From: an uncultured Ruminococcus sp.
GTDB taxonomy: Bacteria > Bacillota > Clostridia > Oscillospirales > Acutalibacteraceae
Direction: 5' to 3'
DNA: 13,935 bases
Assembly: GCA_902767125.1 (NCBI GenBank)
Contig: CACXGJ010000063.1
Span: 1-13,935 of the forward strand
A program made the translations under genes and the position numbers. Each line of letters starts with the position of its first letter. Position 1 is the first letter of the stretch. Under the pieces are notes generated by a model, which saw only the letters and a program-made list of their open reading frames with translations, did not search any database and had not been told where the DNA came from. Positions 7,973 through 13,935 of the stretch are shown one piece after another.

Positions 7973-8026
7973 AAAAATTGAAAACGTAAAATCATTACAA
8001 ATAACAACTTTTCGTTTCCAATTTTT
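7973..8026. repeat. AT-rich inverted repeat in the rplI-dnaB gap
   Basis: Bases 7973-7986 (AAAAATTGAAAACG) and 8013-8026 (CGTTTCCAATTTTT) are complementary over 14 positions with one G-U wobble in the minus-strand RNA. The loop is 26 bases, and three further A-U pairs are possible just inside after one mismatch. In the operon transcript the second arm ends in UUUUU followed by ACUUUUCC, so it could act as a weak attenuator, an mRNA-processing site or a stabilising hairpin. The stem is mostly A-U, which argues against a strong terminator. The remaining gap (7933-8036) shows no gene and no convincing promoter. Confidence 0.5.
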
Positions 8027-8036
8027 TGATCCGAAA

Positions 8037-8486
8037 TTATTCCGCTTCAACGACCTTTATATTCATGCTTGCAGAAACTCCCGTATAAAGCTTCACCTCA
8101 CACTTATATGTACCGAATGCCTTTATATCGCTTTCAAGCACTACCTTTCTTTTATCCACGGCAAGACTGTATTTTTGCTTTATCTCATTGGCTATCTCCT
8201 TGCTTGTAACAGAACCGAAAAGTTTTCCGCCCTGTCCTGCCTTCGCTTTCATTATCAAGGTCTGACCTTCGAGCATTTTTGCATTTGCCTGTGCCTGTGC
8301 GGTCTCAACGGCTATTTTATGCTGCTTGGACTGCTCCGCATTTTTGAGTTCGTTTATCGCCTGTGCATCTGCCTCCTTGGCGAGCTTTCGGGGCATAAGA
8401 AAATTTCTTGCATATCCGTCCGAAACATTTACCAGCTCACCTTTTTTTCCTGCACCCTTTACATCCTCAAGCAATATCACTTTCAT
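8037..8486 (-). CDS. rplI: 50S ribosomal protein L9 (bL9)
   Basis: bL9 binds domain V of 23S rRNA near the L1 stalk and helps keep the reading frame. At 149 residues it is the standard length. The N-terminal RNA-binding domain carries the family signature, with GKKGELVNVSDGYARNFL at 13-30. A long helix rich in A, K and Q links it to the C-terminal domain, which includes GGKLFGSVTSKEIA (86-99). GAGGA at the complement of 8494-8498 lies seven bases before the ATG. It sits 30 bases after gdpP and 104 bases before dnaB, the usual Firmicute neighbours. Confidence 0.97.
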   Translation of the reverse strand: MKVILLEDVKGAGKKGELVNVSDGYARNFLMPRKLAKEADAQAINELKNAEQSKQHKIAVETAQAQANAKMLEGQTLIMKAKAGQGGKLFGSVTSKEIANEIKQKYSLAVDKRKVVLESDIKAFGTYKCEVKLYTGVSASMNIKVVEAE

Positions 8487-8516
8487 AGTAATTTCCTCTT
8501 TTCTTTGTATTGATAT

Positions 8517-10505
8517 TTATTTTGTAACAGAATTGCTCTGTCCTGCGGCAACTTTATTAAGATCAAGATCATCTATTATGGAAACAAGCCTTTCTCTTGC
8601 CTCGGCAATGCTGACATCCTCCATCTGACACGCTGCCATTGTCTGATGACCTCCTCCGCCGAGTGCCTCCATTATGACCTGAACATTCAGATCGCCCAAT
8701 GAACGGGCTGATATATTCACTGTTTTTCCTGTTTTGTACATCACGAAGGATGCCTTGACATTTTCTATTCCAAGAAGCTCATCCGCTGCTTGAGCCGACA
8801 CTATCCTTATATCAGGCGTACTCTCCTCCGCACAGGCTATTGCACAATAGTTGAATATCTCCGCTTCACTTACGAGCTTATATTTTACCTTATAGGTATC
8901 TATGGAATTTGAGAAAAGTCTCTTGACCTCAACGGTATCCGCACCGTTTTTTCTCAAATATGCCGCTGCTTCAAAGGTTCTCACGCCTGTACGAAGGACA
9001 AAATTCTTTGTATCGAGCATTATTCCCGAAAGCATTGCCTCGCTTTCAAGACGGTTCGGAGACTCATTGCTCAAATACTGTATCAATTCCGCCGTCATCT
9101 CACAGGCTGATGACGCATACGGCTCATGATAAAATACTACGGCGTTGTCTATATGATTTACCATCATACGATGATGATCTATTACGACCACTCTCTCGGA
9201 CGATTCATAGACTGCCTTTGATTCAAGAAAATTCGGGGAATGAGTATCCACTATCACCAAAAGAGTATGCTCATCCATTATATCAAGTGTCTCGCTTTCC
9301 GTCTTGAATATATCCTCCATGCCTGCCCTTTCAAAGCTCGCCACAAGTGACTTTGCAAGCGTCTGCTGACGGTTTATACAAATATATGCAGGCTTTTTCA
9401 GTCCCTTTGAAACGGCACTCCACATTCCTATTGATGCACCCACCGAGTCAAGATCGGAGTATCTGTGTCCCATGATTATAACATTGCTGCTGTTTTTGAC
9501 ATGAGTTATCAGTGTTCCCGCAATGACTCTTGTTCTTACCTTGTCACGCTTTTCGACACCCTTTGATACTCCTCCGAAAAACTTGTATGACTCGGCTTTC
9601 TTTACCGCTGCCTGATCGCCGCCTCTGCCGAGTGCAAGTTCAAGTGCCTGTCTTGCCCACAGTTCATTTTCCTTATAGGTACTTCCTCCGTGACCTACAC
9701 CTATGGATATAGTAGCATTTGTACGGTCATTTATCTTTATTTCTCTGATATCTTCGAGGATTTTGAATTTCTCATTCATAAACTTCTCTATATATCTTTC
9801 CTCCATGACGACAACATAACGTCCGCCTGCTATTTTCTTGTAGAATCCCGTTGTCGATGCCACCCATCTGACTATCGTCTGTTCAACAAGAACTGTTATC
9901 TGGCTTGCCTTGCCTTCTTCGGTTTCACGCTCAAGTTCTTCCCTGTTGTCAAACGTCACTATCGCAACCACGGGACGTGAAGCTATATATTCATCGGAAT
10001 TGGATTTGTACTCGTCATTGTCTATGAAATAGACCAATGCTCCCTGACCGCTTTTTACTCCGAAGGCTACATACCACCTGTCATTTCTTTTGGTATCCGC
10101 TCCCCTTTCATCAAAAATAACATGAAAGTCGCTCCCGTCAAGATATTCTGTTATATTTGCTCCTATCGGACTTTCACCGCTGCATATCCTTTCCCTGAAA
10201 AGCCTGTTGACAGCTATTATCTCGTTTTTTTCTCCCAAAACAGCGGCTGCACAGCTTATTCCCTCTATTTTTTTTCTGCCCTCATCGTCTATTGCATGAA
10301 CGGCATTGACAAATATCTGTGCCACATAGTGACGCAGCTTCAATGCACTCAATCCCACAACTATCAATGCACTCAAGGAAAGCAAAAATTCTCCTATGAA
10401 AATAAACTTGTTCCACCAAAATGATATCACTGCCATTGTGAACATGGCTATGACGAGTACAAGGAACAGCGGTGTCATAAAATTCCGATTTTTTCCGTTT
10501 TTCAA
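8517..10505 (-). CDS. gdpP: Cyclic-di-AMP phosphodiesterase GdpP (PAS-degenerate GGDEF-DHH/DHHA1)
   Basis: GdpP hydrolyses the second messenger c-di-AMP to pApA at the membrane and so influences potassium balance, cell-wall stress and beta-lactam tolerance. The 662-residue protein has two N-terminal membrane helices (about 12-30 and 34-53), a PAS-like domain (about 85-165), a degenerate GGDEF domain (about 175-305, with GGRYVVVME at 227-235 in place of an active GGDEF loop), a DHH catalytic domain and a DHHA1 domain. Metal-binding motifs are intact: GHRYSDLD (346-353), VDTH (419-422), DHH (443-445) and D498; the DHHA1 motif GGGGH is at 616-620. The TTG start has GGTGA six bases upstream (complement of 10512-10516). 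An in-frame ATG at 10478 with a weak site would drop nine residues and is the alternative. It follows rnj by 27 bases. Confidence 0.93.
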   Translation of the reverse strand: MKNGKNRNFMTPLFLVLVIAMFTMAVISFWWNKFIFIGEFLLSLSALIVVGLSALKLRHYVAQIFVNAVHAIDDEGRKKIEGISCAAAVLGEKNEIIAVNRLFRERICSGESPIGANITEYLDGSDFHVIFDERGADTKRNDRWYVAFGVKSGQGALVYFIDNDEYKSNSDEYIASRPVVAIVTFDNREELERETEEGKASQITVLVEQTIVRWVASTTGFYKKIAGGRYVVVMEERYIEKFMNEKFKILEDIREIKINDRTNATISIGVGHGGSTYKENELWARQALELALGRGGDQAAVKKAESYKFFGGVSKGVEKRDKVRTRVIAGTLITHVKNSSNVIIMGHRYSDLDSVGASIGMWSAVSKGLKKPAYICINRQQTLAKSLVASFERAGMEDIFKTESETLDIMDEHTLLVIVDTHSPNFLESKAVYESSERVVVIDHHRMMVNHIDNAVVFYHEPYASSACEMTAELIQYLSNESPNRLESEAMLSGIMLDTKNFVLRTGVRTFEAAAYLRKNGADTVEVKRLFSNSIDTYKVKYKLVSEAEIFNYCAIACAEESTPDIRIVSAQAADELLGIENVKASFVMYKTGKTVNISARSLGDLNVQVIMEALGGGGHQTMAACQMEDVSIAEARERLVSIIDDLDLNKVAAGQSNSVTK

Positions 10506-10511
10506 ACTAAT

Positions 10512-10516
10512 TCACC
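10512..10516 (-). promoter_or_regulatory. Ribosome binding site supporting the TTG start of gdpP
   Basis: Minus-strand GGTGA matches the 3' half of the full AGGAGGTGA consensus and is six bases from the TTG at 10505. An in-frame TGA shortly upstream rules out a longer product. The competing downstream ATG at 10478 has only scattered GGA bases. Confidence 0.5.
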
Positions 10517-10532
10517 AACTTTTTTCTGCAAA

Positions 10533-12458
10533 TCAGACCTCCATTATTACAGGAAGTATCATTGGACTTCTTCTGGTCTTGTCATAGATCATCTTTGAAA
10601 GCTCATCTTTTATACAATTCTTTATGACTCCCCAGTCATGTATGCCCTGAAGCTCACAGTCATTCAGAGCTTCTGTCACTGCATCCCTTGCCTCATACAT
10701 CAATGACTCATTGTCACGCACATATACAAATCCTCTTGAAACTATATCGGGACCTGCTATGATATGACCGTCCTCACCGTCAAGTGTGACAACGACAACT
10801 ATAAGACCATCCTGTCCGAGATGTCTTCTGTCACGCAATACTATGCTTCCGACATCTCCGACACCCAAGCCGTCAACAAGTATCCTGCCCGCAGGTATGC
10901 TCGGAAGCTGATGCATATATGACTTGCTCAATTCAATGACATTGCCTATATCACCGATGAATATATTCTCCCTTGACATACCCATCTCAACTGCAAGATT
11001 GGCATGTTTGACAAGATGTTTCTGCTCTCCGTGAACGGGGATGAAATATTTCGGCTTTGTCAGTCCCTGTATTATCTTCAGCTCCTCCTGACACGCATGA
11101 CCTGAAACATGAACCTCATACATTGATTCATATATTACTCTGCTTCCGTGTCTCATGAGGTCATTTACGACACTGCTGACCATTTTTTCATTTCCGGGGA
11201 TGGGGTTGGCTGAAATTATGATAAAATCGTTTGCTCCGACGGCAACCTTTCTGTGTTCGGAGGATGCCATCCTTGAAAGTGCCGACATAGCTTCACCCTG
11301 ACTGCCTGTTGTAACAAGAACTATCTCCTCATTTGCATAATCCTCAAGCGTATCTATATCTATTATAAGACTGTCATCCGCCTTGATATAGCCGAGTTCC
11401 ATTGCTATGGCAACATTATTTTCCATGCTCCTGCCCGAAAAAGCCACTTTCCTGCCATACTTTTTTGCACAGTCAAGTATCTGCTGTATCCTGCCGATAT
11501 TTGATGCAAAGGTAGCTATTATTATACGGCATTTTTCGGCTTCCTTAAAGAGATGGTCGAAGGTCTGCTTCACCTTCTGCTCGGTCATGGTATAGCCCGG
11601 TCTTTCGGCATTCGTTGAATCAGCCATCAGTGCAAGGACTCCGCTCTTGCCAAGCTCCGCAAATCTTGCCAGGTCTATCATCCCGTCAGTTGTCGGAGTA
11701 CAGTCTATCTTGAAATCGCCTGTATGAACTATCGTACCCGCAGGGGTGTGTATGGCAAGTCCTACCGAATCGGGTATCGAGTGATTGACATGGATAAATT
11801 CTATTGACATACAGCCCAGCTTTATCCTTTGTCCCGGACCTACTCTGTTGAGTTTGACCTTGCTGTTCAGGTTATGCTCCTTCAGCTTGCTCTCAACAAG
11901 TCCGAGTGTCAGCGGAGTACCGTACACGGGAAAGTTCACCTTCCTCAAAAGATACGGCAATGCACCTATATGATCCTCATGACCGTGTGTCAGTACAATA
12001 CCCTTTATCTTATCCCTGTTTCTTTCTATATATGTGAAATCGGGTATCACAAGGTCTACACCCAGCATTTCACCGTCAGGGAATGCCATTCCGCAGTCAA
12101 GCAGGAACATATCATTGTCACATTCAAATAAGGTGATATTCTTCCCGATCTCATTCAAGCCGCCCAAGAACATTATTTTCACGGAATGTTCAGATCTTTT
12201 TGCATAGGTTCTCTTTGTTTGGAAATCATTTCTTCTGGAAAATCCGCTGTTATGAAAATTTCTTGATGGTGCATTATCAACCTTCAGCCTGTCAGTTCCC
12301 GATTTTTTTATCGCTGTGCGGTTATCGGAACTGTACGACCTTCCGCTTTCAAGCCTCACATTCAGTTTATGAAGCCCGTTTTTTGTCTTACCGCCTTCAG
12401 AAAAGCCCCTACCTTTTCCGTTTGCAGACATATTCTTGCTATTAAATTCAGATATCAC
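10533..12458 (-). CDS. rnj: Ribonuclease J (metallo-beta-lactamase/beta-CASP family)
   Basis: RNase J is a 5'-to-3' exonuclease and endonuclease central to mRNA decay and rRNA maturation in Firmicutes. Numbering from the GTG at 12458 (641 residues), zinc ligands are seen in HGHEDH (158-163), the GDFK loop (247-250), MADSTN of the beta-CASP region (278-283), HVSGHA (450-455) and PVHGE (474-478), followed by the C-terminal domain. The catalytic core begins near residue 93 (VKIMFLGGLNEIGKN), where typical RNase J starts almost at once. Residues 1-92 are a low-complexity extension with 20 K/R against 8 D/E and many S and N. The longest frame starts at a GTG (12497), but the promoter at 12510-12538 would start RNA only a few bases before it, while GGAGGT lies nine bases before the GTG at 12458. 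An ATG at 12431 is a third option. It is first in the seven-gene operon. Confidence 0.94.
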   Translation of the reverse strand: MISEFNSKNMSANGKGRGFSEGGKTKNGLHKLNVRLESGRSYSSDNRTAIKKSGTDRLKVDNAPSRNFHNSGFSRRNDFQTKRTYAKRSEHSVKIMFLGGLNEIGKNITLFECDNDMFLLDCGMAFPDGEMLGVDLVIPDFTYIERNRDKIKGIVLTHGHEDHIGALPYLLRKVNFPVYGTPLTLGLVESKLKEHNLNSKVKLNRVGPGQRIKLGCMSIEFIHVNHSIPDSVGLAIHTPAGTIVHTGDFKIDCTPTTDGMIDLARFAELGKSGVLALMADSTNAERPGYTMTEQKVKQTFDHLFKEAEKCRIIIATFASNIGRIQQILDCAKKYGRKVAFSGRSMENNVAIAMELGYIKADDSLIIDIDTLEDYANEEIVLVTTGSQGEAMSALSRMASSEHRKVAVGANDFIIISANPIPGNEKMVSSVVNDLMRHGSRVIYESMYEVHVSGHACQEELKIIQGLTKPKYFIPVHGEQKHLVKHANLAVEMGMSRENIFIGDIGNVIELSKSYMHQLPSIPAGRILVDGLGVGDVGSIVLRDRRHLGQDGLIVVVVTLDGEDGHIIAGPDIVSRGFVYVRDNESLMYEARDAVTEALNDCELQGIHDWGVIKNCIKDELSKMIYDKTRRSPMILPVIMEV

Positions 12459-12467
12459 TATCAAATT

Positions 12468-12473
12468 ACCTCC
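12468..12473 (-). promoter_or_regulatory. Ribosome binding site that decides the rnj start
   Basis: Minus-strand GGAGGT lies nine bases before the GTG codon at 12458. It is inside the longer frame from 12497, which has no such site, and is 36 bases from the ATG at 12431. This makes GTG 12458 the best start and gives an mRNA leader of roughly 45 bases from the promoter at 12510-12538. Confidence 0.75.
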
Positions 12474-12509
12474 GATTTCTAATTTTTTTCCGAACACAAT
12501 ATATAACTT

Positions 12510-12538
12510 ATTTTACTATTGCAAACCTGTTTTGTCAA
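12510..12538 (-). promoter_or_regulatory. Sigma-A promoter of the rnj-gdpP-rplI-dnaB-tilS-hpt-ftsH operon
   Basis: On the minus strand TTGACA (complement of 12533-12538) is followed by a 17-base spacer and TAAAAT (complement of 12510-12515), 11 of 12 consensus positions. Transcription would begin near 12503. The sequence behind the -35 is AT-rich with A/T tracts (12541-12620), which could act as an UP element. I see no other convincing promoter further along the operon. Confidence 0.8.
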
Positions 12539-12597
12539 TCAATTTTTCAATCCACAAACCGACATTAAAATTCTTTTTTTAAAATCGAAAAAATATC

Positions 12598-12626
12598 TTC
12601 ATTATTTTATATTTTTATGTTATAAT
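12598..12626 (+). promoter_or_regulatory. Extended -10 promoter of pyrK-pyrD
   Basis: A perfect TATAAT at 12621-12626 is preceded by TG at 12618-12619 with one base between, forming an extended -10 element. At 17-base spacing the -35 hexamer is a poor TTCATT (12598-12603), which an extended -10 can tolerate. RNA would start near 12633, leaving a leader of about 27 bases, too short for a PyrR-type attenuator. The A/T tracts upstream are shared with the divergent rnj promoter. Confidence 0.72.
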
Positions 12627-12659
12627 TATGGTACTTAAAAAAGAAAGGAAAGATTATTG

Positions 12660-13418
12660 ATGAAATTTGATGCCCAAGACTGTGAACTCGTCTTCAAAAA
12701 ACAACTCACCGATACAATATATGATTTCAGACTCAAAAATAAATCTCTTGCCGAGATAACAAAACCGGGACAGTTCGTGCAGGTGCTTGTCCCTTCAAAA
12801 ACCTTACGCCGACCTATTTCAGTCTGTAATGTTGAGGGGGATACCATAAGGCTTGTATTTGAGATACGTGGCGAGGGTACTCTCATCCTCTCTCAAACCA
12901 AAGTCGGCGAATCCATAAATATCATTGCACCTCTCGGAAACGGCTTTGACATTGATCCCGATAAGAAGACTATCTTTATCGGCGGAGGAATAGGTGTTCC
13001 GCCAATGCTGTACAGTGCAAGACAGTGCGGTAAAAATGCCACTGTCATAAACGGCTTCAGAAATAAAAGTGCCGTTATACTCGAAGAAGATTTCAGAGAA
13101 TTTGCAGGAAATGTGATAATAACTACCGATGACGGAAGCTACGGCATACACGGATTTGTCACACAGCCCTTACTTGAACATATCAAAAATGCTGATATGC
13201 TGTGTGCGTGCGGTCCTATGCCCATGCTCAAAAATATTGCCAAGATTGCAGAGGAAAATAATGTTCCGTGTCAGATATCACTCGAACAGCGTATGGCGTG
13301 CGGTGTAGGTGCGTGTCTGGGCTGTGCAGTCGCTGTTCTCGATGAAAACGGCTCTCATACTTACAAGCACGTCTGCAAGGACGGTCCTGTTTTCAATTCC
13401 AAGGAGGTTGTATTTTAA
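12660..13418 (+). CDS. pyrK: Dihydroorotate dehydrogenase B, electron-transfer subunit PyrK
   Basis: PyrK passes electrons from the class 1B dihydroorotate dehydrogenase PyrD to NAD+ through FAD and a [2Fe-2S] cluster, in pyrimidine synthesis. From the ATG at 12660 the protein has 252 residues. FAD-binding RRPISV is at 50-55 and GEGT at 71-74, the NAD-binding GGGIGVPP at 108-115, and the cluster cysteines C214, C219, C222 and C239 follow the C-x4-C-x2-C-x16-C spacing of PyrK. Every key residue is present. AAGGA at 12645-12649 is 10 bases from this ATG and seven from an in-frame TTG at 12657; the ATG is preferred, but the TTG would add only one residue. The gene overlaps pyrD by one base (TAATG), so the two subunits are probably made together. 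Confidence 0.96.
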   Translation: MKFDAQDCELVFKKQLTDTIYDFRLKNKSLAEITKPGQFVQVLVPSKTLRRPISVCNVEGDTIRLVFEIRGEGTLILSQTKVGESINIIAPLGNGFDIDPDKKTIFIGGGIGVPPMLYSARQCGKNATVINGFRNKSAVILEEDFREFAGNVIITTDDGSYGIHGFVTQPLLEHIKNADMLCACGPMPMLKNIAKIAEENNVPCQISLEQRMACGVGACLGCAVAVLDENGSHTYKHVCKDGPVFNSKEVVF

Positions 13419-13935
13419 TGGCAGATTTAAGCGTAAATATAGCAGGTGTACATTTCAATAATCCTATCATTGCCGCTTCGGGTACGATAGGCTTCGGACA
13501 TGAATACAGTGAATTTTATCCCCTGAACGTATTCGGCGGCATCTCATGCAAAGGCACTACTCTCAAGGAAAGACCCGGCAATCCTCCTCCGAGGATCGCC
13601 GAAACTCCAATGGGTATGCTCAATGCTGTCGGCTTGCAAAATCCCGGTGTGGAGCATTTCATCAAACATGACCTCCCGTGGCTGAAGCAGCAGGATACCG
13701 TTGTTATAGCTAATGTTGCGGGAAGCACTCGTGAGGATTATTGCAGGATGGTGGAAATACTTTCCGAAACTGACATTGACATGATAGAACTGAATATTTC
13801 CTGTCCGAATGTCAAAGAGGGCGGTGTGCAGTTCGGTACATCCTGTGAATCGGTGGGTGCGATCACAAAGGCTGTCAGAAAATACTGTAAAAAGCCCTTG
13901 ATCATTAAACTTTCGCCGAATGTTTCCGATATTGC
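13418..13935 (+). CDS. pyrD: Dihydroorotate dehydrogenase B, catalytic subunit PyrD (partial, cut by window end)
   Basis: PyrD oxidises dihydroorotate to orotate on FMN; in the class 1B form it works as a heterotetramer with PyrK and NAD+. Only the first 172 residues are in the window, a little over half the usual ~300. Recognisable pieces are the N-terminal NPIIAASGTIGFG (15-27), the FMN/substrate region SCKGTT (43-48), the substrate loop NPPPRIAETPMGMLNAVGLQ (55-74), ANVAGS (98-103) and ELNISCPNVKEGG (124-136). C129 in the last motif is the active-site base of class 1 enzymes, where quinone-linked class 2 enzymes have serine. The ATG shares its A with the pyrK stop (TAATG), and AAGGAGG at 13401-13407 lies 10 bases upstream within pyrK. 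No frameshift is seen up to the edge. Confidence 0.95.
   Translation, partial: MADLSVNIAGVHFNNPIIAASGTIGFGHEYSEFYPLNVFGGISCKGTTLKERPGNPPPRIAETPMGMLNAVGLQNPGVEHFIKHDLPWLKQQDTVVIANVAGSTREDYCRMVEILSETDIDMIELNISCPNVKEGGVQFGTSCESVGAITKAVRKYCKKPLIIKLSPNVSDI

Noticed and set aside
7833..8513. Open frame of 226 codons on the + strand across dnaB, the gap and rplI
   Set aside because: It spans two clear genes on the opposite strand and has no domain-like pattern. Its F/L/C-rich composition is typical of an antisense reading.
12459..12497. Longer rnj start at GTG 12497 (654 residues)
   Set aside because: Transcription from 12510-12538 would begin only a few bases before it, there is no ribosome binding site, and the frame runs through the strong GGAGGT that serves the GTG at 12458.
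12819..13151. Open frame of 110 codons on the - strand inside pyrK
   Set aside because: It is antisense to the FAD/NAD-binding region of PyrK, with no supporting signals.
1..13935. CRISPR arrays, insertion sequences, att sites, tRNA genes or a novel defence system
   Set aside because: No spaced direct repeats, transposase or integrase motifs, or tRNA cloverleaf sequences were seen. Nearly every base is occupied by recognised housekeeping genes of uniform style.

Overview
The window is an ordinary housekeeping stretch of a low-to-moderate G+C Firmicute, most likely a member of the Clostridia (Ruminococcus/Oscillospiraceae-like). The case rests on gene content and order (rnj-gdpP-rplI-dnaB, tilS-hpt-ftsH, pyrK-pyrD), sigma-A promoters close to TTGACA-17-TATAAT, strong AGGAGG-type ribosome binding sites and frequent TTG/GTG starts. 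The genus is an inference. I see no tRNA or rRNA gene, no CRISPR array, no transposase and no phage gene.

Left block (1-2640, + strand). A terminator-like hairpin from an upstream gene (1-40) is followed by a perfect-consensus promoter (53-81). It drives three tightly packed genes: a DUF1963/YwqG-family protein of unknown role, a class I SAM-dependent methyltransferase related to the RlmI group, and a lone ECF-transporter ATPase of the EcfA1 type. A 12-bp perfect hairpin with a T-rich tail on both strands (2600-2640) ends this unit and also the long unit converging from the right.

Middle block (2638-12538, - strand). Seven genes read leftwards from one near-consensus promoter at 12510-12538: RNase J, the c-di-AMP phosphodiesterase GdpP, ribosomal protein bL9, replicative helicase DnaB, tRNA-Ile lysidine synthetase TilS, hypoxanthine phosphoribosyltransferase and membrane protease FtsH. 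Gaps are 6-30 bases except for a 104-base gap between rplI and dnaB, which holds a long AT-rich inverted repeat. Two gene clusters that are usually separate (gdpP-rplI-dnaB and tilS-hpt-ftsH) are joined here at a 6-base dnaB/tilS junction. The unit links RNA decay, second-messenger turnover, translation, replication, tRNA decoding, purine salvage and membrane proteolysis.

Right block (12598-13935, + strand). From the shared 200-base divergent promoter region an extended -10 promoter drives pyrK and pyrD, the electron-transfer and catalytic subunits of class 1B dihydroorotate dehydrogenase. Their reading frames overlap by one base, and pyrD runs off the window.

Nothing here looks like a new biological system. 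The points most worth a second look are the joined operon, a basic ~92-residue N-terminal extension on RNase J, an EcfA1 with no EcfA2/EcfT beside it, and the rplI-dnaB inverted repeat. Several start codons were moved from the longest open frame on the strength of ribosome binding site and promoter positions (rnj, hpt, pyrK).
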